A stretch of 64,000 bases of DNA from the NCBI RefSeq assembly GCF_034424375.1, contig NZ_CP139965.1, positions 4,526,001-4,590,000 on the forward strand, given 5' to 3'. Of the stretch, positions 42,423 through 51,316 are shown in pieces (position 1 is the first letter of the stretch; the number at the start of each line of letters is the position of its first letter). The notes beneath the pieces were generated by a model. That model saw only the letters and a list, made by a program, of their open reading frames with translations. It made no database searches and was not told the origin of the DNA. This stretch comes from Paraburkholderia kururiensis (GTDB lineage: Bacteria > Pseudomonadota > Gammaproteobacteria > Burkholderiales > Burkholderiaceae). A program made the translations under genes and the position numbers.

Positions 42423-43511
42423 TCACGCCGCGTCGCGATACTGGCCCGGCCAGCGGCGCGGCTTCACGTCGGCCAGTGCCCTGGCGATGGCGGCGATGTG
42501 CTCGGGGGTCGTGCCGCAACAGCCGCCCGCGATGTTGACGAGGCCCGCCTGCGCGAATTCCTTGAGGAGCCCCGACGTGTCGGCCGGTGTTTCGTCGAAG
42601 CCCGTATCGCTCATCGGATTGGGCAGGCCCGCGTTCGGGTAGCACGACACGTAGGTGTCGCAGAGCTTCGAGAGTTCGGCGATGTACGGACGCATGAGCG
42701 CCGCGCCCAACGCGCAGTTCAGACCGAACGTGAGCGGCCGCGCGTGACGCAGCGAGTTCCAGAAGGCTTCCACGGTCTGGCCGGAGAGGATGCGGCCCGA
42801 GGCGTCGGTCACGGTGCCCGAGATCATGATGGGCAGGCGCTCGCCGGTGTCGTCGAACAGCTGGTCGAGCGCGAAGAGTGCGGCTTTCGCGTTCAGCGTG
42901 TCGAAGATCGTTTCCACGAGGAACAGATCGACGCCGCCGTCGAGCAGCGCTTTCGCCTGCTCGTAGTACGCGGCGCGCAGGTCCTCGAACGTGACGTTGC
43001 GCGCGCCGGGGTCGTTGACGTCGGGCGAGATGCTCGCCGTCTTCGGCGTCGGCCCGATTGCGCCGGCGACGAAGCGCGGCTTGTCGGGCGTCGAGTACTT
43101 GTCGCAGGCGGCGCGCGCCAGTTTTGCCGAAGCCAGGTTCATTTTCGCGGCGAGGTCTTCCATGCCGTAGTCGGCCTGGGCCACCTTCGTCGCGCCGAAC
43201 GTATTGGTTTCGATGATGTCCGCGCCCGCCGCCAGGTACTGCTCGTGAATCTCGCTGATGATGGCCGGCTGCGTGATGGACAGCAGTTCGTTGTTGCCCT
43301 TGATGTCGCGCGGATAGTCTTTGAAGCGTTCGCCGCGATAGGCTGCTTCGTCGAGCTTGTAGCGCTGGATCATGGTGCCCATTGCGCCGTCGAGAATCAG
43401 GATGCGCGACGCGAGCAGGGCGGGCAGGGCCGCGCCGCGCGTGTACGGCGCTTCCGGGCGGGGCACGGCGGTCGTGGCTGCATTCGAAGCTGCAGAAGCG
43501 GGCTGGTTCAT
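42423..43511 (-). CDS. metH: Methionine synthase, homocysteine-binding subunit
   Basis: A 362-residue homocysteine S-methyltransferase domain, equal to the N-terminal module of MetH. LDGAMGTMIQ opens the barrel. The zinc ligands are C266 (GLNCALG) and C331-C332 (GGCCGTTPEH). A 25-residue Ala-rich head precedes the domain. The C-terminus ends cleanly at RRWPGQYRDAA, where single-chain MetH continues to the folate domain. Start 43511 has weak ribosome signals. The split into two genes is seen in other Burkholderiales, so this is a stable arrangement, not a frameshift. Confidence 0.95.
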   Translation of the reverse strand: MNQPASAASNAATTAVPRPEAPYTRGAALPALLASRILILDGAMGTMIQRYKLDEAAYRGERFKDYPRDIKGNNELLSITQPAIISEIHEQYLAAGADIIETNTFGATKVAQADYGMEDLAAKMNLASAKLARAACDKYSTPDKPRFVAGAIGPTPKTASISPDVNDPGARNVTFEDLRAAYYEQAKALLDGGVDLFLVETIFDTLNAKAALFALDQLFDDTGERLPIMISGTVTDASGRILSGQTVEAFWNSLRHARPLTFGLNCALGAALMRPYIAELSKLCDTYVSCYPNAGLPNPMSDTGFDETPADTSGLLKEFAQAGLVNIAGGCCGTTPEHIAAIARALADVKPRRWPGQYRDAA

Positions 43512-43655
43512 GGCGGACTCGGAGTCGGAATCGGGCTTTCGAAGGCGCATTCTTGCGCGTGCGTTGCGAACGCGCTTCGGGAAACTAGAGATTGTAGCGG
43601 CAGCCGCGGCGGCTTGCCGCACAGCGGCGGTCGAGGCCCGGCGTGGTGTGGAAAA

Positions 43656-43695
43656 AGGAAACCCCCATCCGCGCACTGGCGGATGGGGGTTTCCT
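43656..43695 (-). terminator. Intrinsic terminator after the DUF3567 gene
   Basis: A perfect 17-bp stem AGGAAACCCCCATCCGC / GCGGATGGGGGTTTCCT with a six-base loop, followed on the minus strand by TTTTT. It separates the DUF3567 gene from metH and shows that metH has its own promoter between 43512 and 43655. Confidence 0.92.
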
Positions 43696-43731
43696 GGGGC
43701 ATGGCGCCGTCTTCGCGCCTGCCGGGCAGTG

Positions 43732-43989
43732 TCAGTGCAGGATGACGGGCTGCTGCATCAGGCTGTCGAACTGGCCGAGGAATTCGTCGACTTCGTCCAG
43801 TGACGGTTCGCCTTCAATCAGCTTCTGCACGTGTTCGCGAAACTGTGCCGCCATTTCGCCGTCGATGAAGATTTCGCGCCGCGCGTTCTTGTCGACGATC
43901 TCATAGCCTCCCGCCTTCATGGCGAGGTGACCGTCCTGCGGCGGAAACTCGACGACGCAATAGTTAGGGCTGTTGTAGATCATTTGCAT
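43732..43989 (-). CDS. DUF3567 protein
   Basis: An 85-residue protein of the DUF3567 family, found mainly in Burkholderiales. It opens MQMIYNSPNYCVVEFP, has the GGYEIVDKNARREIFIDGEMA core and an acidic helical end (DEVDEFLGQFDSLMQQP). The role is unknown. The start at 43989 follows AAAGAGGAG. It is a single-gene transcript, ended by the strong terminator at 43656-43695. Confidence 0.9.
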   Translation of the reverse strand: MQMIYNSPNYCVVEFPPQDGHLAMKAGGYEIVDKNARREIFIDGEMAAQFREHVQKLIEGEPSLDEVDEFLGQFDSLMQQPVILH

Positions 43990-44105
43990 GGCGACACTCC
44001 TCTTTCTGTGCTCCTGGCGTTTTGCCTCACCCCGTAAGTGGAGCGCCCGCTGTGCAATTCAAGGGGAGGCCCAGACTGCCGCGTAAAAATTTCCACTTCT
44101 AAATC

Positions 44106-44894
44106 TTAGACCCTTGTATCCAGAAACGTTTCCAGCAAGGCTGCAAATCGGTGGGATTGCTCCACCGGCGCGAGATGGGCGGCTTCCAGCACCTCGAAGC
44201 GCGCGCCCGGAATCGCGCGCGCCATGGCTTCCGTCGCCGCAGGCGGCGTGCCCGGGTCGTGGCGACCCGCCACGGCGAGCGTCGGAACCCGGATGCCGCC
44301 CAGCCGCGCGTGCACGTCGAAGTCGCGCAACGCTTCGCAGGCAAAGGCGTAGCTTTGCGCAGACGTTTGCGTCATGACCTCGCCGATCTGCTCGACCACT
44401 TCCGGATGCGCCTGCCGAAAGTCGGCCGTGAGCCAGCGTTCGAGCGTGGCAGGCACGAGCCCGGCGACGCCTTCGCGGCGCACCGTGGCCGCGCGTTGTT
44501 CCCACAGCGCGCGGTTTTCGGGCGGTGTGCGGCTCAGCGTGTCGGCGAGCGTGAGCGTTTCGACCTTCGAGGGGTAATCCAGTGCGAAGTGCTGTGCCGT
44601 CATGCCGCCCAGCGAGAGACCGACCAGGTGTGTGGACGGGGCACCCAGCGCATCGAGCAGCGCGGCCAGATCGGCGGCGAGATCTGCGACGGTGAACGGC
44701 TTGTCCGGTACAGCGGACGCGCCGTGCCCGCGCAGGTCGTAGCGCAGCACGGTGTAGTCGTCGCGAAAGTAGCCCGCCAGTTGATCCCACACCGAGAGGT
44801 CGCCGCCCAGCTGATGCACGAACGTGAGCCATGGACCGCCGCCTTCGTTGTCCAGCACGTAGCGCGTTTCAATGCCGTTGATGGTCACTTGCAT
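44106..44894 (-). CDS. Alpha/beta hydrolase, 3-oxoadipate enol-lactonase-like
   Basis: A 262-residue hydrolase close to PcaD, which opens 3-oxoadipate enol-lactone in the protocatechuate route. Motifs: oxyanion VHQLGGD, DLRGHGAS (about 53-60), nucleophile S94 in GLSLGG, acid aspartate in RHDPGTPP and histidine in AAHLAPVE. Start 44894 is preceded by GGAG. It is isolated: no pcaB, pcaC or pcaIJ lies near, so the exact substrate is uncertain. Confidence 0.82.
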   Translation of the reverse strand: MQVTINGIETRYVLDNEGGGPWLTFVHQLGGDLSVWDQLAGYFRDDYTVLRYDLRGHGASAVPDKPFTVADLAADLAALLDALGAPSTHLVGLSLGGMTAQHFALDYPSKVETLTLADTLSRTPPENRALWEQRAATVRREGVAGLVPATLERWLTADFRQAHPEVVEQIGEVMTQTSAQSYAFACEALRDFDVHARLGGIRVPTLAVAGRHDPGTPPAATEAMARAIPGARFEVLEAAHLAPVEQSHRFAALLETFLDTRV

Positions 44895-45153
44895 GCTTTG
44901 CTCCGTCACGTATGAACGATGAAAGGAACCGCCTGTGAACGCCATTATCGTGGCGACGCGTGAAGCGTGCTGCGCCGCTGCGTTGCGTTGACGGCCCGTC
45001 GGGCTTCAGTGCGGTGCGAGGGGTTCTGATGCGAGAACGTTCCTCGCGGGTTGGAGGGATTGTTCGGTCGTAGATGTGCGACGCCGGCCGGTCCGCTGTG
45101 AGCGGGCGGAGGGCAGAGGGTGGCGGCGCACCTCGCCGCCGCTAGCGTGTCGC

Positions 45154-46548
45154 TCAGGGTTTCTCGCCGGTGCTCGAGGTGCCAGGCGATAGGGGCGTCG
45201 GCTGCGTACCCGGCGTAGTTTGCGCAGCGCCGGGCGACACCGCGTTCTGGCCTGCGGGTGGCTGTCCCTCGTTGGACTGCGGCTGGCTGACGGCCGAACC
45301 CCCTTCGTCGCCTGGCTGGGCCGACGGTGCCGCTGCCGTATCGGGCGCGCTGTCTGCCCGGCCCGTGGACGCTGCGTCCGCAGGTGGCGCCTTTGCATTG
45401 CCATGCCACACGAGTTCGATCTCGCTGCCATTCGGCTCCGTCTGCATGAGCCGCGCGGGCAGCCAGCCCAGCGACGGCGCAAGCCACACGTCGATTCGCC
45501 GCCGATCGCCCTCATGGCGCGGCAGGCGCATGAAGTGCCGCGCGGTCACGAAGCCCTGCGCCGTGCGGATGGTCTCGTCGCCGATGGTTTCGATCGGCCA
45601 GGTTTCGCCGCTGTCGTTGTCGGCGACGTAGAACTCGCGAGTGACGCCCGGTTTGTAGGCGTCCGGGTCGCCTCGCACGAGGCTCGCGAGCTGCATCACC
45701 ATGCTGAAGCGGTCCTGCGCGCCGTCCGGCAACGCCAGCGAGTTCGGCGTACGCGTAAAGACGATCTGCTTCTGCTCGCGGTTGAACACGGTGACGTCCT
45801 CGGGCCGGTGGCCGCGCTGCTCGATGTACTGGTCGGGCGCGAGGCCGAACGCGTCCACATGACCGTGGCTCGTCCAGCGGAACGTACCGACGAAGGGCAG
45901 CGGCACGGCAATCACCATTTCGTAGTGCTGTCCGTCGGTCGTCCAGTGCAGGGTGCCGGTCTGGTTGCGCACGCCGTTGTAGAAGGTGTCGTACTGAAGG
46001 TCGCCCGAAGGCGGCACCGAGAATTTCACTCCATGTGATGCCGCCGCGCCGGTGCCCTGCGCGCCGTTGGCCGCGGCGCCGGATGCGGCGTTCGCAGTCG
46101 TGCCGGTGCTCCCAGCGGCCCCGGATGCCGCAACGGGAGATGACGCGGCTTCGGACGCCGCGGCCGCATCCGGTTTTTGGTCCGTAGCCGTTGCCGTTCT
46201 CTGCGCTCGCGGTGCGTCGCGCTGTGGATTGACGGCAGTAAGCACGTGCTCGCTTCGCGGACGCGGCGCCGCGCGAGCCTTCGCCTCCCGAGCCGGCGCT
46301 GCTTGCTTCGTCTTGGCGCCGGCGGGCGTCCGCTCCACGCGCTCAGGCTTGAGCAACTGCACCTGTACCGGCACACGCTGCGTCTCCGGCGAAATGAACG
46401 TATCGCGGTTGCGTTCCACCCATTGCGCGGCGATCCAGTGCAGCGCACCTACGACGGCAAGCGCGGCCAGCCAGCGCCACGGACGCGCACGGGCGCCTGC
46501 GGCGGCGGTGAGAGAGGCGGAGCCTTGAGCGACGGACGGGGACGACAT
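45154..46548 (-). CDS. DUF3108 envelope protein
   Basis: A 464-residue protein with one N-terminal transmembrane segment (about 24-42, WRWLAALAVVGALHWIAAQWV), a long Ala/Pro/Thr-rich periplasmic linker (about 60-175), then a DUF3108 domain (about 178-385: GDLQYDTFYNGVRNQTGTLHW ... WLAPSLGWLPARLMQTEPNG). A second low-complexity tail rich in Ala/Pro/Gln ends it. DUF3108 is a beta-rich periplasmic domain of unknown function. It stands alone; both flanking gaps show no partner. Confidence 0.87.
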   Translation of the reverse strand: MSSPSVAQGSASLTAAAGARARPWRWLAALAVVGALHWIAAQWVERNRDTFISPETQRVPVQVQLLKPERVERTPAGAKTKQAAPAREAKARAAPRPRSEHVLTAVNPQRDAPRAQRTATATDQKPDAAAASEAASSPVAASGAAGSTGTTANAASGAAANGAQGTGAAASHGVKFSVPPSGDLQYDTFYNGVRNQTGTLHWTTDGQHYEMVIAVPLPFVGTFRWTSHGHVDAFGLAPDQYIEQRGHRPEDVTVFNREQKQIVFTRTPNSLALPDGAQDRFSMVMQLASLVRGDPDAYKPGVTREFYVADNDSGETWPIETIGDETIRTAQGFVTARHFMRLPRHEGDRRRIDVWLAPSLGWLPARLMQTEPNGSEIELVWHGNAKAPPADAASTGRADSAPDTAAAPSAQPGDEGGSAVSQPQSNEGQPPAGQNAVSPGAAQTTPGTQPTPLSPGTSSTGEKP

Positions 46549-46888
46549 CGAAACGGTCTAACGGTCTATGAGCGGCGAGCGTGCAAAACGTGAAGGTGGA
46601 GAACTTCGCTGCCGTGGGGCGGCATGGCGACCAGCGCGCCGCCTCGCGGTGTGCTGACGTGTTGGCCGTCGTGCTCTGCGCCTGCGTTCGCGCGTCGCCT
46701 GCCTGCTTGCCGGTCCACGAGACGATGCCGCACTTGTGCGGTCTCTTCTCTTCAGCGGAAAACCGTTCGACTGCACTGCCGTGAACCGTGTTCCCCAGGG
46801 GCCGACCGTTGGTAACGGCTGAACCCGTGCCGCGGCCTGCGGCTGCTACAGACCACGATTCGCGTCACGCCCCGGCGCCGCTCAACCT
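46549..46888. other. Gap between DUF3108 and IclR genes
   Basis: About 340 bases upstream of the DUF3108 gene and downstream of the IclR gene, both on the minus strand. I see no supported gene, hairpin terminator or clear promoter. Confidence 0.35.
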
Positions 46889-47809
46889 CTATGCCCGAGG
46901 CGTCGGACTATACCCGAGTTCGTACGAAATCTTCTGTGCGCACTCGCGCAGCGCGGTGTACACGGCGCCGTTCCAGCCGATGTCGAACGATCCTTCGTGG
47001 CCGAGCGCAATCAGCCCGAGTGCGAGGTCGCCCGCGGAGTCGAACACGGGCGTGCAGAACGCGTGGATGGTGGGCAGCAGCATGCCTTCTACTCGCGCGC
47101 CTTCGTGTGCGCGTACTTCGGCAAGTACCCGCTCGACGTCCTCCGGCGTGCGCGGCGCGCCGGCGTGCGACGAATGCCGCGTGTCGGCCAGTTCGCGCGC
47201 GATCATCGCTTCGGTCTTGTTGCGCGGCAGGTACGCGGCGAACAGCAGGCCGGTCGCGGAGCTCAGCAGCGGCATCACGTCACCGAGCTTGAGCGCCGCT
47301 TTGGCTGGGTGCGTCGATTCCATCCAGTGCACGACCGTTGGCCCCTGGTTACCCCACACGGCGATGCCCACCGTGATGTCGAGCGTGTCTCGCAGTTCGG
47401 CGAGGGCGAGCCGCGCAAGCTTCACGCCGTCCACGCGCGCGAGCCGTGCGAGCCCGAGCTGCAACGCGAAGCCGCCCAGTTCGTAACGCCCCGATAGCGG
47501 ATCCTGCGCCACCACGCCCAGGCGCTGAAAGCTCACGAGGTAGCGATGCGCCTTCGCCGGACTCATGCCGGCGCGCTGCGCGAGATCGCGCAGCATCATG
47601 GCGCGCGGTTCGCGCGTGAGTACGTCGAGCAGCCTGAAGCCGACCTCGATCGACTGAATGCCCGAGCGCAGCTTTTCTTCGCCGGGCTCGACGGTGTCAT
47701 CGCCGACTAGGTCCGCAGCATCCAGTTCATGGGCGGCCTTGTCGCGGGCGGTCTCGTCAGGAGATACGGCAGACATGCGAAGCTTGCCGGAGCGGGCAGG
47801 TGATGTCAT
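46889..47809 (-). CDS. IclR-family transcriptional regulator
   Basis: A 306-residue IclR regulator: winged helix-turn-helix (about 50-110, GFRLLDVLTREPRAMMLRDLAQRAGMSPAKAHRYL) and a C-terminal effector-binding domain (about 125-300) with the family's ATGLLFAAY and FDSAGDLALGLIALG stretches. The N-terminal 45 residues are polar; ATG at 47776 is a possible shorter start. It is divergent from the fumarylacetoacetase-family gene, with an inverted repeat between them, so it probably regulates that pathway. Confidence 0.9.
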   Translation of the reverse strand: MTSPARSGKLRMSAVSPDETARDKAAHELDAADLVGDDTVEPGEEKLRSGIQSIEVGFRLLDVLTREPRAMMLRDLAQRAGMSPAKAHRYLVSFQRLGVVAQDPLSGRYELGGFALQLGLARLARVDGVKLARLALAELRDTLDITVGIAVWGNQGPTVVHWMESTHPAKAALKLGDVMPLLSSATGLLFAAYLPRNKTEAMIARELADTRHSSHAGAPRTPEDVERVLAEVRAHEGARVEGMLLPTIHAFCTPVFDSAGDLALGLIALGHEGSFDIGWNGAVYTALRECAQKISYELGYSPTPRA

Positions 47810-47863
47810 CTAGCTTGATGGAATAGGCCACAGGGCCAGGTGGGGCGGACCGGTTCACCATCG

Positions 47864-47881
47864 TAGAATACATTCCTTCTA
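47864..47881. promoter_or_regulatory. Putative IclR operator
   Basis: Inverted repeat TAGAA-N8-TTCTA, within the 94-base divergent gap and 22 bases before the FAH-family start codon. Flanking bases extend the symmetry imperfectly (CG-TAGAA, TTCTA-TCG). Position and spacing suit an IclR dimer site. Confidence 0.4.
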
Positions 47882-47903
47882 TCGTCATCCTCATTGCCCG
47901 CCT

Positions 47904-48896
47904 ATGAAACTCGCCACGCTGAAGGACGGCACCCGCGACGGCCAATTGATCGTCGTTTCTCGCGACCTGCAAACCGCCGCAATTGCCGACGCGATTGCGC
48001 CCACGCTGCAGCGCGTGCTCGACGACTGGGCCTTCTACGCGCCGCAACTGCGTGACCTGTACGACCAGCTCAACCACGGCCGCGCACGTCATTCCTTCGC
48101 GTTCAACGCGAAAGACTGCATGGCGCCGCTGCCGCGCGCGTTCCAGTGGGCGGACGGCTCGGCCTACGTGAATCACGTCGAACTCGTGCGCCGCGCGCGC
48201 GGCGCGGAAATGCCGCCGGAGTTCTGGACCGATCCGTTGATGTACCAGGGCGGCAGCGACGATTTCATCGGCCCGACCGACGACATCGTGTGCGCGTCCG
48301 AAGCCTATGGCATCGACTTCGAAGCCGAAGTCGCGGTCATCACCTCGGACGTGCCGATGGGCGCCACGCCCGAGCAGGCACTCAAGGGCGTGCGGCTTGT
48401 CACGCTTGCCAACGACGTGTCGTTGCGCAACCTGATTCCCGCGGAACTCGCGAAGGGCTTCGGCTTTTTTCAGAGCAAGCCGGCCACGGCGTTTGCGCCG
48501 ATGGCCGTCACACCCGACGAGTTGGGCGAGCACTGGCGCGAAGGCCGCCTGCATCGGCCGATGATCGTCCACTGGAACGGCCGCAAGGTTGGGCAGCCCG
48601 ATGCCGGTACCGACATGGTGTTTCATTTCGGGCAACTCATCGCGCACGCGGCGAAGACGCGCAACGTGCGGGCCGGCTCGATCGTCGGTTCGGGCACGGT
48701 GTCGAACAAGGACGCGAAGCGCGGTTACTGCTGCATCGCGGAGAAGCGTTGCCTGGAAACCATCGAGCACGGCGCGCCCACCACCGAATTCATGAAGTTC
48801 GGCGACACGGTGAAGATCGAGATGTTCGACGAGGCCGGCAAGTCGATTTTCGGTGCAATCGATCAGGCCGTGGCGCCGCTCGAAGGCGCGGCCTGA
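47904..48896 (+). CDS. Fumarylacetoacetate hydrolase-family protein
   Basis: A 330-residue FAH-fold enzyme. The metal site is visible: the acidic pair in GIDFEAEVAVIT (about 133-144) and the aspartate of LANDVSLRN, with the GSGTVSNKD loop. Members cleave carbon-carbon bonds of fumarylpyruvate- or acylpyruvate-like compounds. The N-terminal domain (MKLATLKDGTRDGQLIVVSRD) marks the long FAH subgroup near true fumarylacetoacetase-like hydrolases. No clear ribosome site. It is followed after 96 bases by a crotonase and divergent from IclR, suggesting an aromatic or organic acid catabolic unit. Confidence 0.9.
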   Translation: MKLATLKDGTRDGQLIVVSRDLQTAAIADAIAPTLQRVLDDWAFYAPQLRDLYDQLNHGRARHSFAFNAKDCMAPLPRAFQWADGSAYVNHVELVRRARGAEMPPEFWTDPLMYQGGSDDFIGPTDDIVCASEAYGIDFEAEVAVITSDVPMGATPEQALKGVRLVTLANDVSLRNLIPAELAKGFGFFQSKPATAFAPMAVTPDELGEHWREGRLHRPMIVHWNGRKVGQPDAGTDMVFHFGQLIAHAAKTRNVRAGSIVGSGTVSNKDAKRGYCCIAEKRCLETIEHGAPTTEFMKFGDTVKIEMFDEAGKSIFGAIDQAVAPLEGAA

Positions 48897-48992
48897 GCGT
48901 TGCCGGCGTGATGCATGCCGCGGCGCCGGCATCGCCATGTGCCGCGTAGGTACGCCCGACACCACATACGCAGAACCAGCGAGGAGACTGCC

Positions 48993-49817
48993 ATGAACGA
49001 CCCGTTCTACGCTCACTATCACGCGCTGCAGGTGGTGCGTCACGCACACGGCATCGTCGAAGTCGTGATGAGCGGTGCAGGGGCGAACCGCAGCGGCCTT
49101 GCCACCGCCGATGCAGAGATGCACCGCGAACTCGCCGACATCTGGCGCGACATCGACCGCGATCCCGATGCGCGCGTTGCGCTGATCCGGGGCGAAGGCA
49201 AAGGTTTTTCGGCAGGTGGCGACCTGCAACTCGTGGAAGACATGGCCACGCATTTCGACGTGCGTGCGCGCGTGTGGCGCGAGGCTCGCGACCTCGTCTA
49301 CAACGTGATCAATTGCAGCAAGCCCATCGTGTCGGCCATGCATGGGCCGGCGGTCGGTGCGGGTCTGGTGGCGGGGCTACTCGCCGATATTTCGATCGCT
49401 TCGAAGACGGCGCGCATCATCGACGGACACACGCGGCTCGGCGTGGCGGCGGGCGACCATGCGGCCATCGTGTGGCCGCTTCTGTGCGGTATGGCGAAGG
49501 CGAAGTATTACCTGCTGCTCTGTGAGCCGGTGAGCGGCGAAGAGGCCGAGCGCATCGGGCTCGTGTCGCTCGCCGTGGACGGGAACGACCTCATGCCCAA
49601 AGCCTTCGACGTGGCAAAGCGTCTTGCTGACGGTTCGCAGACCGCCATCCGCTGGACGAAGTACGCGCTCAACAACTGGCTGCGTTCAGCAGGGCCGGCA
49701 TTCGATACGTCGCTCGCGCTCGAGTTCATGGGCTTCTCAGGTCCCGACGTGCGTGAAGGCGTGCAGTCGTTGCGCGAACGGCGATCGCCGGATTTTCCTG
49801 GCGGCGACCCGTTCTGA
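48993..49817 (+). CDS. Enoyl-CoA hydratase/isomerase (crotonase)
   Basis: A 274-residue crotonase. The oxyanion hole is formed by GKGFSAGGDLQ (about 68-78) and GPAVGAGLVAGL (about 117-128). The position of a hydratase glutamate after the second loop is not clearly matched (DISIASKTARI), so isomerase, hydrolase or other crotonase chemistry is possible. The start at 48993 has GAGGAG upstream; an earlier in-frame ATG lacks one. It lies downstream of the FAH-family gene and may share its transcript. Confidence 0.88.
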   Translation: MNDPFYAHYHALQVVRHAHGIVEVVMSGAGANRSGLATADAEMHRELADIWRDIDRDPDARVALIRGEGKGFSAGGDLQLVEDMATHFDVRARVWREARDLVYNVINCSKPIVSAMHGPAVGAGLVAGLLADISIASKTARIIDGHTRLGVAAGDHAAIVWPLLCGMAKAKYYLLLCEPVSGEEAERIGLVSLAVDGNDLMPKAFDVAKRLADGSQTAIRWTKYALNNWLRSAGPAFDTSLALEFMGFSGPDVREGVQSLRERRSPDFPGGDPF

Positions 49818-49989
49818 TCGAGTCGGGGAGCACCTTGCTTCGACGTGGCACAGGGCTCGCACGCCGCGGTGCTCAGGGCTAACCCCGTTCGTTGCGGCAC
49901 GGGGCGGCGCTGTATGATCGGAGCAATATCGACACGCCGCGCGCTACACGTGGTCCGCCGCGTTTCAATCCCCACGTGAGGAGACACGC

Positions 49990-50745
49990 ATGACCGATCA
50001 GCCAGGTTCCACGCCACCCTTCCCGGGCTTTCCCGGTTTTCCTCCGGCGGAGATGCTCGACCGCATGTGGGACATGATGCGTCTCACACCGTTCGGCAGC
50101 GCCTTCCCGGGCATGCAACCCGGTGCCGCGCAAGGCCTGGGACCGTCGCTCTCGATGATGTCCGACATGCTCGCGCCGCTCACGAGCGTCGAAGAACTCG
50201 ACAAGCGCATCACCGACATGCGCGCCGTCGAGCAATGGCTCAAGCTGAACCTCAACATGCTGCAATCGGCGATCCAGGCGCTCGAGGTGCAGCGCGCGAC
50301 GCTTGCCACGTTGCGCGCGTTCGGCGCATTCGCCCAGTCGCAGATGACCGAGCCGGCCAGTCCCAAGCCGACGGACGAGGGACCGCGCGGCCGGGCAGCG
50401 GCAAGCGACGCACCACCGCGTGAGGCGAGTGTCGGGGCCGAAGACGCAGAAGGCGCAGAAGGGACGGCAGACGCCCAGCAATCCGCGCCGCCCACATTTG
50501 ACCCCACGGCGTGGTGGAACCTGCTGCAGTCCCAGTTCAACCAGCTTGCGCAGTTCGCTGTGGCGCACCCGGCCGCAGCCGGCACGGCAAGTGGAAACGG
50601 CGACAACGGCGAAGGCGACGCAGCGGGCAGCGTCGGGACGGCGGCCAGGCGCACCGCCACCAAACGGCCGTCCCAGACGAAGAGTTCAAGCGGCGCCATG
50701 GCGGGGCGCACGGCAAAGAAGTCGTCGTCGAACAAGCCGGAATGA
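49990..50745 (+). CDS. phaM: PhaM-like polyhydroxyalkanoate granule protein
   Basis: A 251-residue protein of the PhaM type. An N-terminal Pro/Phe/Gly-rich head (FPGFPGFPPAEMLDRMWDMMRLTPFG) is followed by a helical dimerisation segment (about 58-115), a low-complexity acidic middle and a lysine/serine-rich C-terminus (TAKKSSSNKPE). In Ralstonia PhaM activates PHA synthase and ties granules to the nucleoid through such a basic tail. GAGGAG precedes the start. No phaC/phaP is adjacent in the window, which is usual for phaM. Confidence 0.88.
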   Translation: MTDQPGSTPPFPGFPGFPPAEMLDRMWDMMRLTPFGSAFPGMQPGAAQGLGPSLSMMSDMLAPLTSVEELDKRITDMRAVEQWLKLNLNMLQSAIQALEVQRATLATLRAFGAFAQSQMTEPASPKPTDEGPRGRAAASDAPPREASVGAEDAEGAEGTADAQQSAPPTFDPTAWWNLLQSQFNQLAQFAVAHPAAAGTASGNGDNGEGDAAGSVGTAARRTATKRPSQTKSSSGAMAGRTAKKSSSNKPE

Positions 50746-51316
50746 CGTTTACGGGCAAGGCGGACGGCGGCGTCCGTCATGCCACATGGATGGTTGGCTG
50801 CGTTCTGCGCGGCTCGAACGGGCGCGCCGTTTGCTCACCCGCGTCATCGGCGTTTACTTGGCTCGTTATTGAGATACGTCAAGGTTTATCTGCGTATATG
50901 TGCGGAAATGCAGCGCCCGGCTCATAGTGGTGCGCGTTTTTCGGGCCGGAAGGGTCGGGCAGGGGCGGCGTGCTATCATGCCGAACGCTTTGCGGCCCGC
51001 TGGCGCAAGCCGGAACGGCTGTTCCGGTGGCCGGCGCAAGGGCCGGTCCGGGTGGTTGCATTCGCCCGGCAACGCGGCGCACACGCGCCGCTCGCGGCAC
51101 GGATTGAAGGAACGGGCCCGTCCCTACCCACGGCCGTCATGCCGCACACCATTCCGGTATTCGCACGCACATGGAGAACCGCGGGCGCTTCGTCGCCCGA
51201 CGGGGATTCTGGGTGTCCGATTACCGCGTAAAATTAGATGCTTCGCTCGACAGCGCAGAGGTGCGCGGGCGCGGCACGAAGTCAAAAGTCGTCAAGCGCT
51301 GAACAGGGGCGGGACT
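50746..51316. other. Long leader upstream of the ferritin-like gene
   Basis: About 570 bases with no supported gene, though a frame is open into the ferritin-like protein. A probable extended -10 promoter, TG-C-TATCAT, lies at 50971-50979 and would give a leader of about 330 bases. That leader contains GC-rich inverted repeats (for example CCGGCGC-AAG-GGCCGG near 51033). No known riboswitch class was recognised. Confidence 0.4.
50971..50979 (+). promoter_or_regulatory. Extended -10 promoter candidate
   Basis: TG-C-TATCAT fits an extended -10 element. It is the best promoter-like sequence between phaM and the ferritin-like gene on this strand. Confidence 0.4.

Noticed and set aside
40581..43745. 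A 1054-codon open frame on the plus strand opposite metH
   Set aside because: It lies antisense to two clearly identified MetH proteins. Its composition (Arg, His, Val, Ala) is the usual shadow of GC-rich codons, and no domain or ribosome site supports it.
43512..44040. Cobalamin riboswitch upstream of metH or the DUF3567 gene
   Set aside because: I looked for the conserved B12-box in both leaders and found only a partial GCCAGGAG-like match near the DUF3567 ribosome site, without the surrounding elements.
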